From Lachnospiraceae bacterium (GTDB taxonomy: Bacteria; Bacillota_A; Clostridia; Lachnospirales; Lachnospiraceae), in NCBI GenBank assembly GCA_017523185.1, contig JAFWXB010000097.1, positions 1-5,757 of the forward strand: DNA of 5,757 bases, written 5' to 3'. The notes beneath the pieces are model-generated. The model was not told the origin of the DNA. It was given only the letters and a program-made list of their open reading frames with translations, and searched no databases. This document shows positions 1 to 4,980 of the stretch, one piece after another. Every line of letters starts with the position of its first letter. Position 1 is the stretch's first letter. The position numbers and the translations under genes are program-made.

Positions 1-1074
1 ACAAATTATCATTTGCATAAAGCGTTATATTCCGGACATAATGACCACAACTATTTTGAAATTGCACATACAGTAAAACGTTTATATGATATGGGTGGTA
101 ATAAATTAAAACTTTATAATTTTACGGATAACCATGATGTAGAACGTATTTATACAAAATTAAATAATAAAGCACATTTTGCACCAACACATATTTTGAC
201 ATATACACTTCCGGGTGTTCCATCTGTATATTATGGTTCTGAATTTGGAATTGAAGGAAGAAAAGAACGTTGGTCTGATGATTCTTTAAGACCGGCATTA
301 CGTTTAGAAGATTTTGCAGATGCAATTTATAATAATGAATGTACAAAACTTATTGCACGTTTAGGAAAAGTTCGTCAGGCAGTAAAAGCATTATCTTATG
401 GTGATTATCAGCAATTATTCTTAACAAACAGACAATATGCATTTTCACGTAATTTTGAAGGTACAAGTGTTGTAGTAACTGTAAATAATGATGATAGTGA
501 TTATGTATTGACACTTCCGGTAGGAAATGCACAAGAATATATTGGCGCATTATCCGGACAGAAAGTTTCTGTTGTGAATGGAAATATTGTAGTAAATGTA
601 AAAGCAAATTTCGGAGATATTTGGGTACCATATACAGGCGAAAATATGTTTGAAATAGAAATAGGCAAAGAACCTGTATTAGAAGATGAAAAATTCCAAG
701 AAGAAGATTTTGTCGTAGAAACAGAAGAAGTTATAGAATTACCGGAAGATATTTTTGTAGAAGAAGACTTATTTACAGAAATACCAACACAAGAAGTTGT
801 AACACAAGAACCGGAAGTTTGTGTAGAAGAAAATAATGAAAATAATGAAGTTGTAACAGAAACAGTAGAATCAATTGTAGTAGAACCAACTGCAAAAGAA
901 CTTGCACAAGCTGCTTATGAAAAAGCATTTGAAGAAGGAAGAATTGCAGGACTTCAGGAAGCTATTTTAGCAATTATGGAACGTAACGGATATGTAACAG
1001 ACCAGATGAGAAATGATGTTCGTAACCAAGTGCATATTCCATCGTTAATTACTTGGGTAAAGAGTTTTCGATAG
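1..1074 (+). CDS. GH13 alpha-amylase-family glycosidase, 3' part (5' end outside window)
   Basis: This is the C-terminal 357 residues of a glycoside hydrolase family 13 enzyme, which acts on alpha-1,4-glucans or maltodextrins. The frame is open to base 1, so the true start lies upstream; the TTG at 13 is internal. Fragment residues 41-50 contain FTDNHDVERI, the family's conserved region IV, with N44-H45-D46 including the transition-state-stabilising Asp. It is followed by GVPSVYYGSEFGIEG, typical of the barrel's last strand and loop. Residues about 115-212 look like the beta-sandwich domain that follows the barrel. The nucleophile Asp and acid/base Glu would be upstream, so activity cannot be judged here. 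After VPYTG the protein continues unusually: about 84 residues (214-297) rich in Glu and Val, then a 60-residue, mostly helical tail (AKELAQAAYEKAFEEGRIAG... to ...WVKSFR). No sortase motif or membrane segment is visible at the C terminus. Substrate and cellular location cannot be resolved. Family assignment is firm. Confidence 0.9.
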   Translation, partial: TNYHLHKALYSGHNDHNYFEIAHTVKRLYDMGGNKLKLYNFTDNHDVERIYTKLNNKAHFAPTHILTYTLPGVPSVYYGSEFGIEGRKERWSDDSLRPALRLEDFADAIYNNECTKLIARLGKVRQAVKALSYGDYQQLFLTNRQYAFSRNFEGTSVVVTVNNDDSDYVLTLPVGNAQEYIGALSGQKVSVVNGNIVVNVKANFGDIWVPYTGENMFEIEIGKEPVLEDEKFQEEDFVVETEEVIELPEDIFVEEDLFTEIPTQEVVTQEPEVCVEENNENNEVVTETVESIVVEPTAKELAQAAYEKAFEEGRIAGLQEAILAIMERNGYVTDQMRNDVRNQVHIPSLITWVKSFR

Positions 1075-1223
1075 ATATGTTAAAAGAGAATGTGATTTAT
1101 AAACTATAAATGAGCAAAGTTAGAATATTGCACAAAATTGTCTGTATGAAAAAGATATATTTTTGATTATAATAAAAAATGTATTTGTTCGACAAATAAA
1201 TTAACAATATTTTTGTGTGATTT

Positions 1224-1251
1224 TTGATATTTTATCAATTATAATTATAAA
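1224..1251 (+). promoter_or_regulatory. weak candidate promoter in the gap (TTGATA-N16-TATAAA)
   Basis: TTGATA at 1224-1229 and TATAAA at 1246-1251 are separated by 16 bases, which is acceptable for a housekeeping sigma factor. A transcript from here would end at the strong terminator about 110 bases downstream and would contain no credible ORF. Such matches are common in DNA this AT-rich, so confidence is low. Confidence 0.2.
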
Positions 1252-1321
1252 GATACAAATGGTATATAATGCTTTTTGATTTTTTTATAATGATTGAACT
1301 GGTATTATAGTATTTTTTATA

Positions 1322-1374
1322 GAAAGCTTCGTTTTATTAGATATGATGTCTAATAAAACGAAGTTTTTGTTTTT
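1322..1374 (+). terminator. strong intrinsic terminator downstream of the GH13 gene
   Basis: A perfect 15-base-pair stem is formed by CTTCGTTTTATTAGA (1327-1341) and TCTAATAAAACGAAG (1349-1363), closed by the 7-base loop TATGATG. It can extend outward by A-U and G-U pairs (1322-1326 with 1364-1368). It is followed by a T-rich tract (TTTTTGTTTTT, 1364-1374). The opposite strand has a poorer T tract, so termination should act mainly on rightward transcription. It ends transcription coming from the GH13 gene and insulates the two-component operon, although it sits about 250 bases after the GH13 stop codon. Confidence 0.9.
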
Positions 1375-1488
1375 ATAAAAATGGTGATTTTTGTTATACA
1401 TATTTTTTTAAGATAGTAATCATATTTAGTTGCTGATTCGTTAGTAGGGGAGAAAAATAGCATAACTTGGGATAGTTTTTAATATGAT

Positions 1489-1507
1489 ACAACTTTGACA
1501 CAATTTA
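1489..1507 (+). promoter_or_regulatory. direct-repeat box, putative response-regulator operator (copy 1)
   Basis: ACAACTTT (1489-1496), GAC, then ACAATTTA (1500-1507) form an imperfect direct repeat with 11-base period (6 of 8 bases match). The first 15 bases are identical to the box at 4754-4768. OmpR/PhoB-family regulators bind such tandem half-sites one helical turn apart. The box covers the position where a -35 element would sit relative to TATAAT at 1512, which fits activation of PhoB type or repression by occlusion. Recognition by the regulator encoded just downstream is inferred from position and geometry. Confidence 0.5.
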
Positions 1508-1508
1508 A

Positions 1509-1517
1509 TGCTATAAT
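1509..1517 (+). promoter_or_regulatory. extended -10 promoter of the two-component operon
   Basis: TGCTATAAT matches the extended -10 consensus (TGnTATAAT) exactly. The nearby TTGACA at 1495-1500 is only 11 bases away and cannot be a normal -35. The properly spaced -35 position (about 1489-1494, ACAACT) is poor and lies inside the direct-repeat box. This suggests a promoter relying on the extended -10 and/or on an activator. Transcription would start near 1523-1525, leaving a leader of about 34 bases. Confidence 0.6.
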
Positions 1518-1557
1518 GATGTATCGTAGTTTATAAAATATAAAATGAGGATAATGT

Positions 1558-2229
1558 ATGTTTCAAATATTAATTATAGAAGATGATGAAGCTATTTCTA
1601 ATTTGATTTGTACCACATTACAATCTGAAGGGTATCAATGTACTTGTGCTTTTGATGGAGAAATGGGTGCTGATTATATGGAAAAAGGAAAATGGGATTT
1701 AATTTTATTAGATATGATGCTTCCGATATTTAGTGGATATGAGTTGCTTGAATATAATGAAAGAATTCGAACTCCTGTGATTATCATTTCTGCTATGGGG
1801 CGTGTGGAAGACCGTATAAAAGGCTTAAAAATGGGAGCAGATGATTATCTATGTAAACCGTTTCAGATAGGAGAATTGGTTGCTCGTGTAGAATCGGTGT
1901 TACGCAGGGTTGGGAAAACAGAGTCTGTGTTAGAGTATTATGGAGTAATGATTTATTTGCAAGAAAGATGTGTTATGAAAGATGGAAAAGAGATTAAATT
2001 AACGGTAAAAGAGTTTGATTTATTGGAAACCTTAGTACGCAATAAAAATATTGCATTGAGTCGTTGTTTTTTGTATGAAACTGTTTGGGGCGAAGAATAT
2101 GCAGGTCAAACGCGTACTTTAGATAATCATATCCAACGTTTGCGAAAAAAATTGGATTGGGAAGATGTGATTCAGACAGTTTTTCGAATTGGATATCGTC
2201 TATATGTACCACAAGAAAGCAGGAGATAA
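1558..2229 (+). CDS. OmpR/PhoB-family response regulator
   Basis: This cytoplasmic DNA-binding regulator of 223 residues, the normal OmpR-family length, is the output partner of the kinase encoded immediately downstream. The N-terminal receiver domain (about 1-118) has the acidic pocket E8-D9-D10, the phospho-acceptor D52 in LILLDMMLP, the switch residues S78 and Y97, and the conserved K100-P101 in YLCKPF. All expected catalytic residues are present, so it should be phosphorylatable. Residues about 125-220 form the winged-helix effector domain, with KLTVKEFDLLETLVRN, the recognition-helix region TRTLDNHIQRLRKKL and the C-terminal wing RIGYRLYV. The start at 1558 is supported by TGAGG at 1546-1550, 7 bases upstream; an ATG at 1554 is out of frame. 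The stop TAA directly abuts the kinase ATG. Target genes cannot be read from the protein; the repeat box upstream suggests autoregulation. The family is certain, the signal unknown. Confidence 0.97.
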   Translation: MFQILIIEDDEAISNLICTTLQSEGYQCTCAFDGEMGADYMEKGKWDLILLDMMLPIFSGYELLEYNERIRTPVIIISAMGRVEDRIKGLKMGADDYLCKPFQIGELVARVESVLRRVGKTESVLEYYGVMIYLQERCVMKDGKEIKLTVKEFDLLETLVRNKNIALSRCFLYETVWGEEYAGQTRTLDNHIQRLRKKLDWEDVIQTVFRIGYRLYVPQESRR

Positions 2230-3645
2230 ATGCGTTTTTTTACAAAATTATTTTTATGTACAATAGTTTTAATGACAATGGCATTGTCATTAGCTGAATA
2301 TTATACAGTTTCGTTGAGTTTGGAATCGGCTGTTGGACATCAAGTGGAAAATGGTTTAGAACAACATCAATTGATTACATATGCAATTCGCTCGGGAATG
2401 TTTAATGCTTCTATGGAAGATGATTTGCAAGAAGAAACTGTAAAAGATATTGTTATACAGACATCAGAAGCAATGTCTGTGCAATTGCAAGTATATAATT
2501 TGGAAACAAAGGAAATTATATACAGCAATAGTTATTTTGGTAATCAGGATGTGTTTTCTAATACAAATATAGAATTGACAGAAGGATATATTACATATGA
2601 ACTGCTGGAACAAGAACAAATGTGTTTTCTTTGTGTGAAAAGTTCTTTTTTACAAAGTGGATATACATTGGAATTATTAACGATATGGAATGTAACGAAA
2701 ATTTTTGAAGAAACTTCTATGTTGCAAATTCAGTATCAAAAAATTTTCTTTGTTGTAATGTTTGTTGCTGCATTACTTATGTTTGTTTTTTCTTGGATAT
2801 TGACAAGACCCATTAAACGATTAACAGAAGCAAGTGAAAAGTTTGCAAAAGGAGAATATAGTTGTCGTATTGACACAGTTACAAAAGATGAAATTGGAGA
2901 TTTAGCAAAGACATATAACCAAATGGCAGATGCTTTAGAAGAAAAAATTCATGCTTTGGAATTTACTGTACAAAAACAAGAAGATTTTGTAGCAAATTTT
3001 GCTCATGAATTAAAAACACCTATGACAAGTATTATTGGGTATGCAGATATATTATATCAAAAGGAACTTTCGTTTTTAGAAGTGCAAAAAGCAGCAGGTT
3101 ATATTGTAAATGAAGGAATGCGTTTAGAAGCATTATCGTTTAAATTGTTACAAATGATTACACTTGAAAAAATGGATTTTTTATTAGAAGAAACAGATAT
3201 GCATTTGTTTTTCCAAGATATAGAAAGTTCTATTTCTGTAACTGCTCAAAATAGAAATATTTTGTTGAAATTTTCATGTGAAAAGGCTTTTGTGCGTTTG
3301 GAATATGATTTGTTTAAAACTATGATATTAAATTTATTAGATAATGCTTTGAAATCGGGTGCAGATAAAGTGGAACTAAAAGGGATACAAAGCAAAAATC
3401 AATATATAATATCGATAAAGGATAATGGTAGAGGGATTCCCAAAAATCAATTAGAACGTATTAAAGAACCTTTTTATATGGTAGATAAATCACGTGCAAG
3501 AAAAGAAAATGGAGCAGGGCTTGGGCTTGCATTATGTGAGAAAATAGCCATTCTTCATAATACAAAATGTGTATATGAAAGTAAAGAACATATAGGAACG
3601 ACAGTTACAGTACACTTGAATATATGTGATGAGGAAATAATGTGA
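2230..3645 (+). CDS. membrane sensor histidine kinase (HAMP-HisKA-HATPase)
   Basis: This 471-residue sensor kinase is predicted to autophosphorylate and phosphorylate the adjacent response regulator. The order is: membrane segment 1 (about 5-24), an extracytoplasmic sensor region of about 145 residues, membrane segment 2 (172-191), a HAMP linker (about 192-245, with TRPIKRLTEA and DEIGDLAKTYNQM), then the dimerisation and phosphotransfer domain with H259 in FAHELKTPMTSIIGYAD. The ATPase domain follows: N box with N368 and N372 (NLLDNALKSGA), G1 box DNGRGIP (398-404), F box EPFYMVDKSR and G2 box GAGLGLAL (428-435). All catalytic motifs are intact. There is no PAS domain. The sensor region has no domain I can name, but it contains a CxxC pair (C132, C135) near its membrane-proximal end. 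The ATG follows the regulator's TAA without a gap, with AGGAG at 2221-2225 inside the regulator's last codons, so the two are probably translationally coupled. The stop overlaps the next gene. Confidence 0.96.
   Translation: MRFFTKLFLCTIVLMTMALSLAEYYTVSLSLESAVGHQVENGLEQHQLITYAIRSGMFNASMEDDLQEETVKDIVIQTSEAMSVQLQVYNLETKEIIYSNSYFGNQDVFSNTNIELTEGYITYELLEQEQMCFLCVKSSFLQSGYTLELLTIWNVTKIFEETSMLQIQYQKIFFVVMFVAALLMFVFSWILTRPIKRLTEASEKFAKGEYSCRIDTVTKDEIGDLAKTYNQMADALEEKIHALEFTVQKQEDFVANFAHELKTPMTSIIGYADILYQKELSFLEVQKAAGYIVNEGMRLEALSFKLLQMITLEKMDFLLEETDMHLFFQDIESSISVTAQNRNILLKFSCEKAFVRLEYDLFKTMILNLLDNALKSGADKVELKGIQSKNQYIISIKDNGRGIPKNQLERIKEPFYMVDKSRARKENGAGLGLALCEKIAILHNTKCVYESKEHIGTTVTVHLNICDEEIM
3631..3645 (+). 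promoter_or_regulatory. ribosome binding site and GTG/TGA coupling that fix the third gene's start
   Basis: GAGGA (3631-3635) lies 6 bases before GTG at 3642-3644, which overlaps the kinase stop TGA (3643-3645) in a four-base GTGA junction. The ATG at 3640 is in another frame and stops immediately (ATG TGA). This makes the GTG the natural start and suggests termination-reinitiation coupling. Confidence 0.75.
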
Positions 3646-4562
3646 ATAAAAAATATAAAAATAATACAATTATAATAACTTTATTGTTTGGTAGCATAAT
3701 TTGTATAATGGGAATATGGATACCTAACTTGCTATTAGAACAAAAAAAGCAAGAAATTTTGCATAGTTCCGGTAAAATTTCGTTTAATGAAATAAGTCCT
3801 TATGGGGCAGATACAACACAAATGCAACAACAATTAAGTCAGGCAATTAAAACGACAGAAGAAATAACAAAAGAACTCAAACAGCAAGAAAGTATAGAAG
3901 ATACACAAGTGGATACCAATCTGCAACAAGAAAATACAGAAAAAGAGTTAGAAAGTATGGTAGCATCAAAAACGGAAAAGTCAGTTGTATTACTAATGGA
4001 TTTTTTGAGAATTTGGGAAGAAAATTTAGAAAGTTTTGGGATAGAAGACTTATGGATGGAAAAAACATTACAAATTTCTAAGAAAAGCAGTTCTTTAGAT
4101 AAAGATTGTCAGATACTTTATGCAAATATTACAGATGAGAATATGGTTTATCAGACAGAAATTCTAGCAGATTCTTTTTACGGAATTCCCGTTTGGTTAA
4201 AGATAACATCAGTACCTGTTTCTGATGAAAATATGGAAGATGCTAAAATTTTCTTTTCTACTTTTTTAAATGCATATTCGGAATTTACACATTTGGAATT
4301 TAAAGAAATTGCTGAAATAGAAGAAAATGATTTAAAAATAGATAAAATTCTAATGGAAAAGGACAAACTAAATAACTTCATAGCAGAATCTAAAACAGAT
4401 AGTAGTAAATACAATATAGATAATAAAATAATAAAGTATATAGATGAGTTTTATGCCATTAGTGAAGATGGGAGATTTCAAGTGGTTTTTCAATATTTTG
4501 AAGTTTTAAATAAAAAAACGTCAAAGATAGAAAATCAAATTTGTATTAGATTAGTGGAATAG
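3642..4562 (+). CDS. single-pass membrane protein of unknown function, third gene of the two-component operon
   Basis: I do not recognise this 306-residue protein. It starts at a GTG that overlaps the kinase stop and has a good ribosome binding site, so it is co-translated with the kinase. After a short basic N terminus (MNKKYKNN) there is one hydrophobic segment (about 9-32, IIITLLFGSIICIMGIWIPN). The rest is soluble and, by charge, most likely outside the membrane. Residues about 57-112 are rich in Gln, Glu and Lys and probably form a coiled or extended stalk. The remaining about 190 residues look like a mixed alpha/beta domain with no catalytic motif or Cys pattern that I can identify. There is no lipobox, so the segment is likely a membrane anchor. 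By position it could be an accessory that senses or modulates the kinase, as small membrane proteins such as YycH/YycI do for WalK; no sequence similarity to those is claimed. Reading frame and membrane anchor are well supported; function is unknown. Confidence 0.85.
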   Translation: MNKKYKNNTIIITLLFGSIICIMGIWIPNLLLEQKKQEILHSSGKISFNEISPYGADTTQMQQQLSQAIKTTEEITKELKQQESIEDTQVDTNLQQENTEKELESMVASKTEKSVVLLMDFLRIWEENLESFGIEDLWMEKTLQISKKSSSLDKDCQILYANITDENMVYQTEILADSFYGIPVWLKITSVPVSDENMEDAKIFFSTFLNAYSEFTHLEFKEIAEIEENDLKIDKILMEKDKLNNFIAESKTDSSKYNIDNKIIKYIDEFYAISEDGRFQVVFQYFEVLNKKTSKIENQICIRLVE

Positions 4563-4590
4563 TATAAATAATTAGGAAGATGTATTTCTA

Positions 4591-4747
4591 ATGAATGAAA
4601 TAAATCTCATACTTGAAATGTATAGAGTATTCAGTAGTGGGTAAGGGGACTTATTTATATTTGGTCATGAGTGAGTAGCAAAATGAGGATTTAGAATATC
4701 TGATTGACTTAATCAAAAATAAAACTGTTGGAAATAAAAAAGTATAA
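4591..4747 (+). pseudogene. possible decayed small ORF with one frameshift and one nonsense codon
   Basis: An ORF starting at ATG 4591, with AGGAAG 11 bases upstream, reads MNEINLILEMYRVFSSG and stops at 4642-4644. The adjacent frame then reads KGTYLYLVMSE (4643-4675), hits TAG at 4676-4678, and continues QNEDLEYLIDLIKNKTVG to a TAA at 4745-4747. The protein-like composition continuing across one shift and one stop suggests a broken gene of about 52 residues, possibly a former fourth member of the operon. I recognise no family, and chance is possible in DNA of this composition. The assignment is tentative. Confidence 0.3.
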
Positions 4748-4753
4748 GAATTT

Positions 4754-4772
4754 ACAACTTTGACACAACTTT
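4754..4772 (+). promoter_or_regulatory. perfect 11-base-period direct repeat, putative response-regulator operator (copy 2)
   Basis: ACAACTTT (4754-4761), GAC, ACAACTTT (4765-4772) is an exact tandem repeat with 11-base period. Its first 15 bases are identical to the box upstream of the two-component operon (1489-1503). It lies 209 bases before the C39-like start codon. Unlike copy 1, the bases after it (TATGAAAAGTTAG) do not give a recognisable -10, so it may be a remote operator, part of a decayed promoter duplicate, or may serve a promoter I cannot see. Confidence 0.5.
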
Positions 4773-4824
4773 ATGAAAAGTTAGAGACATCTGTTTGATA
4801 TCTTTAATATAACAAAAAACGAAT

Positions 4825-4860
4825 AGTTATGTATTGTAAAAAATACAATGCATAGTTTTT
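4825..4860 (+). terminator. AT-rich intrinsic terminator between the operon and the C39-like gene
   Basis: GTTATGTATTGTA (4826-4838) pairs with TACAATGCATAGT (4844-4856) around a loop of five A's. The 13 pairs include three G-U wobbles; an A-U pair (4825 with 4857) can be added. A run of five T's (4856-4860) follows. The wobbles pair only in the rightward transcript, where the other strand would have A-C mismatches, so it should act on + strand RNA. Low GC makes it weaker than the 1327-1363 hairpin. It probably ends the three-gene operon or attenuates transcription toward the next gene. Confidence 0.6.
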
Positions 4861-4914
4861 GGAATAGATTGGCAAACTTGAATACAGAATACAAAATTTT
4901 CTAATTCAAATTTG

Positions 4915-4920
4915 TATAAT
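4915..4920 (+). promoter_or_regulatory. candidate -10 element for the C39-like gene
   Basis: TATAAT is a consensus -10 placed 60 bases before the start codon and downstream of the terminator, which is where a promoter for this gene would be expected. No acceptable -35 is found 15-19 bases upstream, and the TG in front is one base off the extended -10 spacing, so it is only a candidate. Confidence 0.3.
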
Positions 4921-4965
4921 ATTGCGTGATAAAAATATTTCCCAAAATTCGTCTTAGTTTATATA

Positions 4966-4971
4966 TGGAGG
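4966..4971 (+). promoter_or_regulatory. ribosome binding site of the C39-like gene
   Basis: TGGAGG lies 9 bases before the ATG at 4981, a strong and well-spaced Shine-Dalgarno sequence that decides the start. Confidence 0.8.
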
Positions 4972-4980
4972 TCTTAACAG

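Larger units (their letters stand above)
1075..1557. other. 483-base AT-rich intergenic region with terminator and operon promoter
   Basis: I find no convincing gene on either strand here. The region holds a strong hairpin terminator (about 1322-1374), a promoter-like pair at 1224-1251, a direct-repeat box (1489-1507) overlapping an extended -10 promoter (1509-1517), and the ribosome binding site of the response regulator (1546-1550). Three short AT inverted repeats with 3-base spacers (1095-1111, 1182-1198, 1224-1238) are present but may be chance. The 250 bases between the GH13 stop and the terminator are either a long 3' untranslated region or a site for a small transcript. Confidence 0.7.
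4563..4980. other. 418-base intergenic region before the C39-like gene
   Basis: I see no intact gene here. In order it holds a probable decayed small ORF (4591-4747), the perfect direct-repeat box (4754-4772), an AT-rich hairpin terminator (4825-4860), a lone TATAAT (4915-4920) and a strong ribosome binding site (4966-4971). Because the terminator lies between the box and the gene, a transcript starting near the box would have to read through it to express the C39-like gene. Confidence 0.65.

Noticed and set aside
13..15. TTG as a start codon for the first gene
   Set aside because: The same frame is open to base 1 and the protein is clearly the interior of a GH13 enzyme; there is no ribosome binding site.
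122..631. Reverse-strand open frames across the GH13 gene
   Set aside because: They are antisense shadows of a well-supported coding frame, with Leu/His-rich composition typical of complement reading and no start signals.
1110..1166. An 18-codon ORF (MSKVRILHK...) after the GH13 gene
   Set aside because: There is no ribosome binding site within a useful distance and no recognisable peptide type; short ORFs like this are expected by chance.
1095..1238. Three short inverted repeats with 3-base spacers (1095-1111, 1182-1198, 1224-1238)
   Set aside because: Arms of 6-7 mostly A/T bases are common by chance in such DNA, and the three share no sequence with one another, so they are not a repeated operator.
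1269..1310. A 13-codon hydrophobic ORF before the terminator
   Set aside because: It is very short with no Shine-Dalgarno sequence; I considered a small toxin or leader peptide but nothing supports it.
1495..1517. TTGACA plus TATAAT as a classical promoter
   Set aside because: The spacing is 11 bases, far from the required 16-18. The TTGACA is better explained as part of the direct-repeat box and the -10 as an extended -10.
1554..1586. Alternative ATG four bases before the response-regulator start
   Set aside because: It is in another frame and ends after ten codons; the ATG at 1558 matches the family N terminus and has good ribosome binding site spacing.
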